From Symsagittifera roscoffensis (taxonomy: Eukaryota; Xenacoelomorpha; Acoela; Convolutidae), in contig NC_087068.1 in NCBI RefSeq assembly GCF_963678635.1, positions 26,786,318-26,850,317 on the forward strand: a stretch of 64,000 bases of DNA. Reading direction: 5' to 3'. The notes under the pieces are model-generated. The model was not told where the DNA came from. It ran no database searches and was given only the letters and a program-made list of their open reading frames with translations. This document shows positions 47,401 to 62,400 of the stretch, in pieces. Made by a program: the position numbers and the translations under genes. The number at the start of each line of letters is the position of its first letter. Within the stretch, counting starts at the first letter, position 1.

Positions 47401-50400
47401 TTGAATTTTTTGAAAATCTCAAATAAATTTTGAAATTTTCTTGCAACTCGTTGCACCACACGACGCCGTTTTAAGTACAAAGGGATAGATATCGCTTCTA
47501 GTTTTGTAAAAAAAAAATATGACAACTAGATTGCTTGAACCAATTTGAAACGATTTCTAAGACGGATTAAAACTCCGCTTACGCATTAATGGCGCAAAAT
47601 ATATTGCGTGTTAAATGTTCTAAATTGGCCATGCTAACGATCTTTAAACCTCCATAACATGAAAAATAATAATCACAAGTGAAATATCTTTTTAAATTTG
47701 AGTTCCGGACAACAAAACTTTTCAAATTACTTTGAAAACTTTTGAAAATTTCAGTCAAAAATTGCTAGTTATCATAGTCGAACGTTGTCTGGAGACAAGA
47801 AACACCCGAGCAAAATTATTCCGTTATTTTTTTGAAAATAGTCTGAACAATAAGTTTACAAAGCAAAGCACAAAATTTATCGCAATTTTTTCCACCGCAG
47901 AAACCCGTGCTCTAAATTGCAGGGGTTTGGCATTGATTTACCAATTTGCCGCGCACTGAGCAGCTGAAAATTTCAGTTTCTATTGTAATGCCATCGAATT
48001 GCGAAAAGGAATTAAATTTCATGCATGCTCAACACATTGAACCGATGAACCTGATGCCTGAAATCGTTAGGGTTTTATACAGTTCTTCCAGTAAGGAGCT
48101 ACAAATTGCCGCCCAAATAATAAAACCAAACCTCATTTGAATATTAATGACGCCTAAAAATAAGCAAAAAGGTGGTAGTCACTAACTCTAAACCATTTGT
48201 TCTGTATTTCACCGTAAATTTGATTTACGTAATTCTATAAACACCGTAAATTTGATTTCACCGTAAATTTCTGTATTTCAGTTGTATGCTTTTACAGCCC
48301 TATAGCAACTGGTTACTACTCTAGATATCTACAAGGATAGCCGGTGGCTGTGCAAGTAGCACAGAATGTTCCGACCAAATTCTTTAAAAAACTGCAAAAA
48401 TTGTTGAAACATTGAACTATACCTTCATCTACAGCCATGAGGTCGAATGAGCACTGAGTGGGTAGTGGCGAGATGGAACTGGAGAGAGTGACGCAATAAG
48501 AAGCCTCGTCAGTCACACTCGCATCTCTGATCACCATCCAGTGTCTGTTAGATGAGTCATCACGGCCAAATGTTATCCTCTCATTCTCCACAATAGCTGC
48601 AAAATTTTGTGAAATTACACAATTTTGTTGTTTGTTAAAAAAAGAACTTTGTTTTTTTTTTCAACGTTTTGCTCAATTCATTAGAATTTTTTCATTGCTG
48701 AAGTTTCAACTCAAGAAATTTGTTTAAGTCGATTTAAGCCCTTGCAAATTTTTAATTTGATCATTGTTTTATAGCTATCAAATAGTTTTTTAGCTATCAT
48801 GTAGCAAAAGTCACGCGAAGCTTTTGAACATTTCTCAAAAATGCCATTTTTACTTCAACTATTTTTGATTCAATTCAAAAATAGGAAAGATCTAGAATAT
48901 TCCAGAATATCTTACTTAGTTTTTCCTTTAACCAGGAGACAGTCGGCCTCGGATTTCCTGACACTTCAACCTCCACTCGTATAGTCTTCCCAGTGAAGAA
49001 GATGTCGTCTGTCGGCTTCACCAGGAACATCGGCTCCGAGGGGGGACGACTGGGGTCCAGTTGGGGCTCGGAGGAGCCAGAGGCGGAGTCGACACTGTCC
49101 CAGCCACCCTTGGAAGGAGAGTCGAAACCCATGTCGCTGAAAGTAGAAGCGAATATCTTTGAGGATGTAGCTTGTTGGATTTACAAAAACTAATAGAAAA
49201 AATTGCTGATTTATGAAAAAAGCTTTGATTCCACTTTTTTGCTTCATTACTTAAAATTTGCATTACGACCACTTGACGAAGTGGGGAGGAACCATAACGT
49301 AGGGTTTTTTCCACTTCATTTAATTTTAATTACAAAAAAAAATTAAAAACTTCATCTCATTTCCAGAAATTTGCTTTTGAGTGTTTTCGTTTTTGAGACC
49401 AACTTGATGATACTGAACTCAATGACGATAAATTTGATCCCAGTTTTGTTTTAGTTAACTTCACAAGTTATTCTAGTCTCCTTTTTGTAGTTTTTATTCG
49501 ATTCAATAAAAGTAATCAGACTTTTTTCAATTTTTTCAGAAACTGTCTTCATTTTCTTTGACTTTATTTTCATCAATAATTCACTCTGGTTGGACTGTTC
49601 TGTGGTAATTGCACATCAGCAACCAGTTATCTTTGTTTACTTTTTCAACTTTAAAAATTTACATCGGCAAAAATTAAAATCAAAAAGAAGTTTACCTATA
49701 CTATATACTATTTCTAGAACTTTCTAGAACTCTAGAAAAATAAATAAAATTCGCCAACTTACTAGAAAGTTTTCTCCATGTACATCAGCATACCCTTCGT
49801 GATCGGTTTTTTGAAAGCACTTATAGTCTTGATTCTCAGAGTCGCCTTTTTCCACAACCACTTCAGCCTCTCGTTCCTATTTCCACGAACAGGACAATTC
49901 CTGGAAAGCGAATTGCCGCCTGAAACTTCGTTTTCCTTCAACTGAATGATTTTGAGTTGTTTGTCGTATCCCTCCCACCAATCATCATCGTCGATTCCGT
50001 AGATCTGAGGCTTGAAGATTCCAGGATTTGTCTGCAACGTTGCATCCGTTTCCTCTTCAAACGCATAAGCATCTTCGTCCAAACTAGCAAATTTATCCGT
50101 GGGTATCTGGACTGTCTTGCATCGCGAGAACTCCTCGGGACGTGCGTTGGCTCTGAAGATGCTGAACAAATGGACGCTGAAATCTTTCGGACCATATCCA
50201 GGCATTTCAAGGTCGCTCTGTGTTGCGTATGTTGGAGCTACGGTGAATGGTTCGTCTTTAAAGGTGACTTCACTCATTTGATCTACTATTGTAATACCTT
50301 GAAGTGTTATTTCTCTCACTGAAACTTCGTTCAGATTTGCGGGTTTATATAACACCTCTTTGCAATGTTCGACGATCTTCTGTTTTGGTGTGACTGGAAT

Positions 50401-53400
50401 AGCGCTTAGCAGGTGTTCCTGATTGTCTGCATTTCTAGCCCGGGTTGATATTTCATAACGTCTGCAATGAAGGTCGACCGGTTTCTGATGAACCAAACTA
50501 ACCCTAACTGGTTCTTTTTCGGGTTTGAAAGTTTCAGGCTTTATCCATGTAAATCCAAACTCTTTGGGTTCTACGAAGCAATCTTTGGCAAGGTCATCAA
50601 AAGGAATCACAGGAGCATTTTCAACTGGTCTTGTTTCTTCAATCAACATCGCAAATGTGTCTTCATCGACCATAAGGTGAAGTGGCATTGTTTCCTCCAG
50701 CTTCAACGTCGCCTCAAAAGGAACCGCAATTCGGCTTTCATCATTGAACAAATTGATTGGTGCTGAACACAAACCCGACTCAGGTATTGTCTCGTAAAAT
50801 GGGTATTCTTCAATTGCGGGGAGAATCTCTTCGCACCTCAAGTTGGGTTTTTCCTCAGCCAACCAACCGGAACCCTGGTAGATTTCAGTAGTGATAACTT
50901 GGTTCTTTGCTACTGCTGGTTTCACATGATCTCCGAAGGCCTGTTCACGTATTCTCGAACCTTGAATGGGCACTGTTCTCTCGTTGAATTCTTCGTCGGA
51001 ATTTTTCTGCTTGGAAATCAATTTAGAGACGTGAACAGTTGCTGAGTTCAGATCGGGTTTTATTTTGATCAGTTTTGCGTTTTCAGCTTTCGGTTTTGTT
51101 TTTTCCAATGGATCCACTCTAAGAGATCCGATCAATGTTTTCTCAACGCCAAATCCATCGTAGAAATCTGGCAAGCCAAATCCAGGCGCTTCTGATTGCA
51201 ATTGATTCTCGGTGTCCAGTATCATTGCAAACTCCGGTTCACTGGTTTGGAACTCAAGCAATGGCTCTGGCTCTTTGGCTATCGATGCCAGTGCTACTGA
51301 AACTTCAGTCACTTTAACTGTATGTCGCTTCGGTTTGCGGCTTGGTATAGACTTGGCTACTCTGGTTTTGCGACTTTGAACTGTCAGTTCCATTGGTCTT
51401 GCCCATTTCGCTTCGCATTCGACGACTTTGCCAAACTCATAATCAGTGACCAAAGATCCTTTGAAAGTTGAAATTTTAGGATGATGAAGAACATAAAAGT
51501 CTGTGCTTTGAGTGATGTAATTGAAAGAATATTTCAAAGGATACTGTTCAAGAATATTCTCCGGTTCTTCTTTTTTGAATTCGGAGTCAAGTTCTTTCAA
51601 GAAAGGGCTGAACTCTTTCGGTGTCATGATCTTGTCAACGTTTTCTTTCGGCATGGTCATCAACTTCTTATATAAGTTTTTAGGAATAACAACATCACGT
51701 TTAGGAATCAATGGTTTGGTCAGGACCTTGAAGGAGATCACTTTGTCGAAATGAGGCCTCAATTTCTCCAATTCTGGATCCTGTGGTGTTCTGGGATCTA
51801 CCAGTGGTTGCACAATTTCACTCCTTTTACCAATTTCTGGATATATTTTTTCAGGAATGTCGAAAAAAGTTACTGAGTAAGTTGTTGTTGTAGTTCGGAG
51901 TATTCTTTCAAATTGAAGTTCAATAGTTTGTTTCGTGATCAATGAATCATCAGGATGTTTTCTGGGGTAGCTTAAGTCTTCGGGCAATTTCGGTGGATTT
52001 TCAGTTCCGGATTCTGATTTTGGTGTGAAAAAGTCAAGGTCGAACTGAGACCATGTAAAATCAGGTGGTGCGTCTAATCCTCTGGGTTTTTCTGTAGGCT
52101 TGATTTCATCAGTGAAGAACTTGATGGAACTTTTGAATTTATTCAGAGAAACGAATTTTCCGTGAACCTTCGGGGCGTAATTGGGCCTCTCAAAATTCAT
52201 CGATGCCATGAACCCACGCAATTTAACAGACAAATCTTCTGGTTCAGGTGAAAACGTTCTCAGGAAACGTCGCATTTCGGGAGTCTTTTCCAATTCGGTG
52301 AAGTAAACAGTCAATAACTCTGGATCTATCAACTCAGAACCCGGTTCTTTTGGAGTCTTCCTTTCCACCGCTGGTTCTCTGAGTTGACCGGGGCGTCTCA
52401 TGTCTGCTGGTTGCAATGGTCGGTTGCTTGTGAAGATCCAATCATATACAGTCAGGGCCTCCGGAGTTTCACCATCATCTGGAACACCTACCATTGGTTT
52501 CATTCTCTGAGTGATTTTTGGTTTTTTGAGATAACTCGAAAGTTCTCTTGTTTCATCTGGTTTCTTAACAGGGTGTAATACTGTTTCGAGGAAGATATCG
52601 TGCGCTGGGAGATCTCTTAAGGGCTCTTCGTCGATTTTGTTCATCACAATTCCATCAACTTCGTAAGTTTCAACTCCGAACATGGCAAATCGGAACAGAA
52701 GATCTGAGATGGTTCCCTCAACGCCATAAATTCTAGGAGTTACGTCATCTGCATCCTCAGCATCGATTAGTTCCACTGGGTTGATAGGCATTCTTTTAAT
52801 CGATGTTTCATCTTCGCTTTGTGGTCTCTTCTCTTTGGAACTGAGAAGCCCTAACAGTTTCCCTGATTTGTCATATTTGGGATCCTTGATACTAGTCCCT
52901 GGAACTGATAGTCTCCAATTAGGCGGCATTAGCAACTCAGGTGTGTCGGCTAGATGTTTTGTTGGAGCTTTTCCTGGTTTGGACCATCTTTCAGGACCAT
53001 AGAACTCGGAACTGCCAATCAAATCATCTGGACTGGCTTCAACTGGATCAGTGCTCCCCACAGATACCTCTTCGTTTTCATCGGGTTCTCTAACGTTTTC
53101 GCTATCCCATGGGGTTCGAGACGCTTTTTTAATCTTTTGATTATAGTTTATGACGTCACATACAAAACGTGCTGGCAACAATTTTCGGATTAATTTCTGC
53201 AGAATTGTGATGGTTACTTTATCTTTAGGTGTTTTCGTGTCACTTTCAACGTCATCCAAGTCTTCATAGGGAGAAAACTCTGGTTCCGCTGTGGATCGTT
53301 CGTCTGTGCAAGTGGGTTCTAAGATCCAACTTTTGTAGAGAGGACTTTCAACATCGACATTGATTTTATCAAAGTCTGCCTGAATAATCTGTTCAGTTAG

Positions 53401-56400
53401 GTATCTTTCTACCACCTTTTCAACCAATCGCACTGATTCTGGCCTTGAACTGTCATCCTCTGGTTTTGTGGTTTTTTTCTTGTCTGTTGGTTTTTTAGGC
53501 AATCCTTCCTTTGGCTTCAGGTAGCGGATCAAATTTTCAACTGATTTGATCAACCTTTGCGGCCTTTCAATCATTCTCTCATTAATTTGAATAGAGAATC
53601 TAACGCAGATTGTGACCTGTGTTCTCAATGCAAACATTTGCAGAGTTTTTAAGTTTTCAGGTTCACTTATGACTTCCGGTTTCTTTTCAGCTCCATCGTC
53701 CATTTCATCAGTTGGATTCTTGATCAATTCGGTCACCAGAACATTTCTCGCATAGTCAGTGAGTTCAGGCTCAAACATGTTGATCACGAGGAAACTGACC
53801 ATTGTTGTCTCAATTAGCCGAATCATGTGCACAACAACTCTCAAGTCGATTCCCTTTGGAAGTTTTGACCTAATTTCGGTATCCTTTTCAAGCAGATGCA
53901 ACGATGGTACGTAGTTGTAGCCTTTGCTTCTCAGAATTGTGTAGACAACGTTGCTTGAGTAAATCAAGGTCAATATCGCTCTTCGTTGTGTTTGGTTGGC
54001 GAAAGTTTCGGGAGTCATAAACTGCCATGCAAAAGACTCCAAAAGCATGCCAACTTTGCTCCACAACTCTTTTACGTAGAACTTAACCTTTTGGTTCACA
54101 TATGTTCTTAGAATGATATCGCAAGGTTCAATGTCTGTATTCAAAATGGGAGAACTCATCTTTTGGTCAACTTCAACGAACTTCGAAACCGTTTCGTAGA
54201 AAGTGACAGGCTTGAATTTTGAGGCGTCCTCATTTGTTGTTGAAGAGACATCGGTGCGTCGCTTTGCAATTAAATTTATTTTTGCCGACAAATTCTCAAA
54301 TTCTGTAAATTTGAACGATAGCCAGAAGGAAACCAAAATCCTCTGCAGAATTATTGATGTCTGTGTATTTCTACAATTCAAAAGGGTCGTATCTTCAGAA
54401 ACAATTTTCGAGACATAAAATCTGTAAAACTGTTTTCGTACAGAATTCAAGACGTTTCTTTCTTCTTTTGACAAGTTTTCAACAATCCATCTAGCAAAAA
54501 TTGGTTTTTCTGGGTCGGTTTCAAAAGCTCTGGTAAAGATGGAATCAGTATCTTTTCTAACTTTATCGTCAAAATCTAGATTTCTTTCGCGGTATTTTCG
54601 AACCCCAGTTTTTGTTTTTATAATTACTTCAATGTATTGTATCAATTTCAGCATATAAATTTTGGATGGATCTTCCAAAATTGACGTGTCTTTATCATCT
54701 TTGCTTTCTAATAGTTGTTTCTTGAGAATTCTCAAATGATCTTCTACAGTTTTTGTATTTTGAGAATCAGGCGCTGATTTCTTGTCTTTCAGAGTTGTTC
54801 TGGTTTTTATAATCATTTCAGGTGTCGCTTTTTCCACCCATGGGAAGATTGCATCATCGTCCAGATTTGAAATCTCGGTTATGTAATAGAGCAGCTCGTC
54901 TATTTCCGGTTCCAGGAAATCTTGGTTCTTCAAATCCAAGAATTTGATAACGAGGCTCACGAGTTGGTCTGTAAATTCACGTGGAATATTTTTCAGCTCT
55001 TTGATGATTATCAGTTCTTTTTTCACACATTCTTTGAACAATTTGTACCTTCTGATTTCTCGCTCATCTTGAAGCTTAGAAACTTCTTCAGTTTCCTGAG
55101 TCGGCTTTTCTTCATTGTTAGCTTCGGTTTGTTTTTCTTGAGGTCGCCATTGCAACATGTAGTAAATTTCCTCTCCCAACTCTTCTTTCCTCCAAGATTT
55201 CAGCTTTCTTTCCAGTTCAATTAGCTCTTTTCTCTGATTGAAGTAGGCCTTTTGTGACAAAAATTCTGAAATCTTGTCAACATCTTCTTTGTAATCTGAA
55301 TCGAAATTCCATATGAGGTCTCTTCGTTTTTCGACCAGACTCTGTTCTTCTGAAATTTTTGGATCTTTTGTCGGCCCAGTAAGTTCTCTGCCTTCAACTT
55401 GAGTAATTGTTTTTAGAACTTCGTAAATTTCAAAAGGCTGAATAGTTCGTTTATGGAATCTTTTCTGCACAGTTTCGAGCAGAAATATCAACTCTTTCAT
55501 CGGGATCTGAGTATCATTCTTTCCGACAAGAGCAACGGTGGAAATTTTGTGGGATTTCAGACACGGTTGCGAAATTATATCCTCGGGGAATTTCAGGACA
55601 TCGTCATGCGTTTTGTCAAATTTCTTCAAACTTGATTCATTATTATCGAATTTCTTGTCTTCGTCAATTATTTCTCTCAATTTGAGGTCCAAATTGAAAT
55701 TATCGGAATCAAAGACAGTCTGGCCAAAGTCTTGAGGCAACTCTGTCAGTTTGAATTTATTGTCGAAAGCAACATGTCCTTTTAACTTAGTCAAATCAGC
55801 ACCCTCTGGCAGGTATCCGCAAGTTTCCAAGATCGGATTCAGGAAGTCAAGCTCAATCTCTCCTCCCATTCGCCTCAATTCTAATTCCGGGTCGGAATCG
55901 AATATCTCGGAGTCAGATTCCTCCGATGATGTCGAGTAGCTTCTAGGGGCCCTCTGGCTTCTTGGTACCTTGGACCTTGCAACAAAATCAGCTTCGTCGT
56001 CACTGCCCTCGATTGTTCTGTAGTCAGTTCCTTCATCTAGAGTTCCGACTCCTGATGATCTGGTATCCGACTCTTCGGAACTCTCGTCTTCAGAGTCCGA
56101 TAGGGAAGGCTTCAAGGCTTTTTTATGAACATCCAGTTGCTTATCAAGTTTGGTCTTTAATGCTTTCATTCGGTCTGCGACTAGCTTGTCAATCTTCGCT
56201 TGTATCCTGATGTTGCTTTCTTCTTTCGATCCGCAAAAGTATTCGTAAATTATGATGTACCAAGTTTCAATTAGCTTGATGGTCGGATAGTCGAAAACTC
56301 GAGTCCTATCGAGCTCGTACCCAGGCGAGAACATTTCATATTCCGACCATTGATGCAAATCTTCAACCATAACCTGTAGATCTCCTTTCGGCCCATGCTC

Positions 56401-59400
56401 GTAACTTCCGACTATATTCAGTTCCCAGGGATTACCAGGACCGTTTGGAAGTGAGAAAATAAACTGGCAGAAAAGGTCCCAAAATAATCTCGGATGATCT
56501 TTAGGCCACATGCGCAGTATGTTTTCAGCAATGGGCAAAATACCACGTATTTGGGTCGGATCTGTCCTTGCTTTTCTCAACTTTTCGTTCAAAAGAGATC
56601 CTGTAACTTCTAGCGAGATTGGGATGAAACGTTTCTCGAGCCAAATATGCTCAACCGGCTTTTCTAAAATCTTGCCGAGCTTTACGACAATCGCTTCGTC
56701 GATTGTATGTGTATTCATTTTCTTGTCTGGTACAATTTGAAGATCAACTCTTTCCATTTTAACAGGTTTGATATATTTGGCTGATTGCAATTCAATTTCA
56801 TCCTGCTTCGGCTTCGAGCTGATCCTCGATTCCCTCATTAGCCTAGAAGTAAAAAGGTTTTCTTTTGCGACGAAAAGCTTCGACGGTTGGTCGATTTCTT
56901 TCTGATTTGGTAGTTGTTCGGCTTTGAACCACTCGATTATTCCTTCACGTGACGTGTGAGTATCATCACTTGGGAACTCGTCGGGAGCTTCTTCAAGGTT
57001 ATCGGGAGCATCGGGAGCAATTATTTCTTCATCTTCTAGAATCGGCATGTGATCGAAATGGACAGGTGCTATTGGTTTCGTTTCAAAGAACTCTCCAACA
57101 TCGTTGTGTGCAACGTCGCAGTTCAGCACAAGTCGATAATACAACGGATGCTCATTATCAGGTGTGAACAAGTTTGGATCAGGCGTGGGTTTTCCACCGC
57201 ACCTTTCGCTTTCGACTTTCACTGGTACAGGATCCGCACGTTCCTGGTTATTCTGATCTTGAGGTGTTGTTTCCAGTCCGTTTGAAAGAATTTTGGCCAA
57301 CAATTCCGTAGGTTTTGGTAGTTTTTCAATGACCTGAATTTTATCAATTTGAACAGATACAGGCTTCTTACCTAAGGCATCTGTCTTTTCAGTCAAGACA
57401 GTTCTCATTTCAGGCGCCGCACAAATTCTTTCACTTGGTTTCAAGGCGATCGTTCTAAGTTCAGACTGGGCGTTGGTTATAGGTCTACACGTTTCCATTT
57501 CCGGTGCGACATTGACTTTTTCAACGCGCTGCGTTGCCGTCATTTTTTCAAATTCATTGGTACAAATAGCAAGCACGTCATTTTCTGTGAATTCGGCTTG
57601 GTTTAATTTGTCCAGAGACTCTTCATCGACGCATTCGGGCTCCACGTCGTCCAATTCTTCCAGGTACTGAGGTATGTATTCTTTTTCTTCTGTAAGAGCT
57701 GAAAGCTCAAAGTCTCTTTTTTCAGTAGCTACGTATAATGGTTCCACTATTCTTGTCTTTGCCAAATGAACCGGCTTTGTCTTCGTGATTACGACCGGTT
57801 CCGTAGTTAAAAGTGGAAATTCCTCAATTTTTGCGACTGCGTCTCGAATCTCGTCAAAAAATGGTTCGTCAAGTGTTGATTCTACAGGGGCAGATTCCAC
57901 GGGGGGAGAAAGGAACATCGGAATGGTTTCATCATAAAACTCGGGCGCTTTCGTCCACTCGATTCCTTTTTGCTCGGGAACTGATTTGACAAGAACTCTG
58001 TCGGTGACCCGACTCAAAGTTTTTGTGATTTCGTTTGCCATTATCGCTTTGTCACAAGTGTCCAGCGGTTTTTCATCAGGAAGTTTTTCCAATTTTTCAG
58101 AGACGTATCCATTACCTGACTCGAGAGGAAGAGCATCGGTGTGATCACAATCAACTTCCGCCTGAACTAAATCTGAGGCATCAGGTTCTACCATTTCTCC
58201 TATATCGGGTTCGTCATCTGATAGCTCATCCAACTTAACTTCCGGGATTTGAATTTCGGTAACGTTTGCGATTGAAATAATCAGTTTTTCATTTGTAATT
58301 TTGTAAACAGGCTTGTCCTTTTCTTTCTGAGCTGAGGCTTTTTCTTCATTCTCAGGTTTGATATTTGGATCAATTTTTTCCGTAAAGGTCGAGTCCAGGC
58401 TGTCGTTATTAAGAGCTAAAATAATCTGCTCTTTGATCACGGCGTTTTCGAGTGAACTTTTTTGTGAGAATAACTCAGCGTTTTCTGAGAATTTTTCAGG
58501 TGATTTGATTTCTCCGGGAGCTATAAACGCGATTGGTTGCTGGTGGGCCAAACTCAAAATCGAGTTTCGTTTCACAGTTCGGCTATGATTCAAAGTCGGC
58601 TTCTCGAGCTCTTTCGCGCATGTTTCAAGACTGGGCTTTTGGTCTTCAAGGGAAATAGGTTTACCTAGTTTCATCCATTCGACATTTAGTTTTTCTAATG
58701 GTAAGGCTTCGTATATGTGTTCTGTGAAGTTACATGTCATTTCTTCTTCAGGAACTGACTCAAGGTCAACTGTTTTGGGTTCCGAAAGTTCAAGTTCGTC
58801 TAAGTCGACCATTTTCACTTGCTTTTCTTCGGCAGAGAAAACGCTCGGCTCATCGTCCAGAAAGTTTATTGGCTGATCCATTAAGTCATCCTTCTCAACT
58901 ATCATCGGCAGGATTTCTTCTGACATATCTGGAACCTTCTTGATTTTTCCAGCTGTTATCCATGAAACAGGCGCGGTTGATTGAGGCATTGCTTCCACAA
59001 TTAGCATGCTTTCCGAGCATTTTGAATTCAAAATTTTAGCGTCAGAGTCCCTAAGAGTTGCATTTTCTACATCTGGCTCCTCCAAGGGCTTGCATGCTTG
59101 CGGCTCCAGGAGATATCCGAATCTCGAGGTGCTTTCCTGTATGTCTGGGAAGTCCATCGGAATTCCACTTTCCACTTTTGATGTGTTTTCGATCATAAAT
59201 GCCTCGTCAATCATAAAATCGATTTCCAATTTCTCACAGTTGTAGTATTCAATCTCAAAGGGGTTAACAGGCTTAGCATCCGTGAAGTCTTCAGTTGGGA
59301 AAGCAACATTCTCTGCCGTTATTTCTAGAGTTTCCCTCTCATTTATGGTTGTAATGAGTTGCAATAAGTCAAAAGCATGCAGCATAGGCGTGACCAAATC

Positions 59401-62400
59401 CTCGTTCGACATCGCGACCGCATGCGTTTCGGTCATCTTGTGACTTTGAGCTTTGGACATCTGTTCAATTTCAGTTGCCTGGGAAGTTTCTTTTCTTGTT
59501 TCGACTAGGTTACAAATGAAAGTATTCCGGTCGGCGTATGCAGCAACTGAAATTTGCAGATCGACAGTTGTTTCTTCGACAGGATCATGCAACCCAGGTT
59601 CATAACTAGCCAGTGCTTTTTCAGGTGGCTTTTCGCAGAAAATATCTGAGTCGCAGTTGAAGTACGGTAAAGCGTCATTTTCAGTATTTGCTATTTCCGA
59701 ATCTTGAGTATGGGATGATTTTTCAAGGGTATTTTCCTCAACAACTTCAGCAAAGTCGTTTGGAACTAACTTGATTGGAACAGTTTCAAAGACAGTTGAA
59801 GAACTCCATTTAATATCTTCAGGTTCAACAGGTTCGAGCTCAACGTTTTTCATAATTTCAGACGCTTTTTGTAGGCCAACTTTGAGATCATCCGCAATAT
59901 CTGTTCGTTGAGGTGTTTGTGCAAACACTCTTGGATTCAAATCCAGAACGACGCCAAAATGATGCTCACTGGCTGTATCTGGCAGGGTTACAACATGCAA
60001 ATTTCCTTCTTGTTCTAGAATCATTTCGTCTACTTGCGACTCTTGTGGCAGAGATTCTGGATAGAACGGAACCACGAGTTCCGATTCCAGGTCTTGCATT
60101 GTTGCAACCGAGAAAATGTCAATACGTGACTCTAAATGCTCATATAGACGTGTTTTTTGCTCCTTTTCGCGAACTTGGCTGGTTTCAGAACTTGGCAAAA
60201 CAGTTGCGAAAGAAACAGCTTGTGATTCAAGATCTGCTCTTGCTATGATTGGTTGCATCTTTGCCTTCGGGGATTTTGATTGGTCATTGTTCCAAGATCC
60301 TTTCGCTCTGTCAAGCTCAAATTCTATTAGTTCAGTTTCCTGGTCACGCAACTCAGTGCCTCGGATTTGGTCGATTGATTTTCCTTCGACAACCCTTGCA
60401 AGTTTTTCATATTCGAGTTCGGTTTCCTCGTGTACTTCAATCTCAGCTTTGTCTTCTGGTTTCCGATATCTAAGCTCGCCTTCGTTTTCGAATGGTATCT
60501 CGACTTCTTGATAGCAGCACAATGCTGCATTTAGATCATCAGAATCTAACTCAACAAACTCAGTTCCCATAAAATCTTCAACTCGAGCAATTTGTTCAGT
60601 CTTTTCATTAAGTTGTCGGCAAATTCCAGTTTCGACCCATTTTAGATCGACATTATCGATCGGATCTCGAATGTTAACTTTCGGCGTGAAAAGTTTAGTA
60701 TCATTTGCAGTGAAAGTCGTGAACACTTCTTGTTCGGCATGAGTGGTCATCGGGCTGACTTTATCGGCTTCGAACGTTATCAGAAGTTGAACTGAATCTT
60801 CGTCCATAATGCAAGTTTTCCTCAAAATAAAATCTGTTTTAGCTTCTTCTAAAGGCGCGTAGTTTTCAATTAGATCGGCAGTTATAGACTTTTTGTCTCT
60901 TAAATCGGCAATGAGATTTGACGATTCAGCTTTATCGTCGACAATTTCGGCTAAGCAGGTGATCGCATTGAAGGTATCCGGGATTTTGTGTGTTTCTTCA
61001 GCAAAGCTTTCAGAATTCATTTCTTTGTATTTTGGTTTCGGCAGCGTAAAATCTGCTCCTCTGTTATCGTCAAAAGCTAAGCAAGCCGAACTCAAAGGTA
61101 GATTTTCTTCAAATCTCTCGTTAGAAGGCTCAGGAACTGAATTTTGGACGCATTTCTGGACTTCGGAAACCACAGGGTGTAAAGGTCCTGAATACAAATC
61201 TGGCAATACATGCTCGCCTACTATAGCTAATTTAAAATCAGCATCCTCTTTAGGAGGCTCTTTGTAAATCCTTTCCTTGAACGTTGGCTGAATTGGTTCC
61301 TCGTTTAGTTCATCATCTGGTGGTTCCATTTCGAGCCAGTCTTCTTGAATGGGTCCATCGATTTGGTCCACAATTTTGTGCTCGAATTTTGTCGCTTGTT
61401 TTCCAAGACCCTGTTCTTTGAAAAGCACCGCCTTTTTAGTCTTCGGCTGAATAAAATACCCATCGTCTTCGTGGTTTTCTACTTGCTGGACTTTCGGAAA
61501 CTGCGGTCGACCTCTTGCAAGCACTTGAGTTTCTGACTCGTCAGCTTCGTATAACTCGGCTTTTGGATCCTCTTCCTGGGTTCCAGGCGTAGCACGTTCG
61601 GGTTTCTCAACCGATCGGGGTTCGGCGCAATCCCAAAACAGACAAGCCTCTTCAGCGGTGTAAACATGTGGTTTTTCAACTCTAACGGGTCGGTTTAGAG
61701 TTTCTTTCGGGTCGAGAACGTCGAGTAGACTTGCTGTATATTTTTGTTCCTCGGGTATTAAAAACTCGGCAAGCGATGTTAAAGCTAAAAATGCGTCGTC
61801 GGGCTTAGCCAGACGCTGCTGCGACTGCAAAGTTCCTTCATAAAACTTCATATCAAAAACCCCAAACGCAGCAGTAACGTTAGATCGTCGTGAAAAAGGC
61901 ATAAAATCAACACTTTGAAACGGAATTTCCAGCTCTTGGACCGATGCAAGAGTAAAATTTAAATCGTAATCCGGTTCGGCGTTCAAAATATTACCAATAA
62001 GAGATTCCTTGTCGCATTTTTCTGGTTCTGATTTTTCAGGAATCCATTCTGATTTTTCAGGCAGACCTTCTTTCAAGGTCATCAAAGGAAGAGCCCCGCA
62101 ATGAACTTGTCTTGGTTTTGGCAACTGTTGCTCAATTTCTGTAATCTCTGCTATTGGAGCGTCTTTCGTTTCATCTCCGAACTGTTCAGCCACAACTTCT
62201 TGCATTTCAACTTCAAAGATTTTAACTCGTCCATAAGGGAAATGATCATATCTCCAGTTCCACTTTTCAGAATATTCGTCAACAATTTTCCCGCATTCAT
62301 TTTCAGGAGCTTTTGGTTCCTTCAGAGGCATAGGAATTAACCAATTGATTTGCAGGACGTTTGCAAAATTTTCAGCTTTGTGAGGCATGATGTTTGCTTT

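Larger units (their letters stand above)
38869..52480. repeat. 13.6-kb direct tandem duplication, copy 2
   Basis: Second copy, contiguous with copy 1. Its right end (52480) lies inside the giant coding exon, which runs on without a break, so this copy carries the gene's native 3' end joined to its 5' part. Confidence 0.97.
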
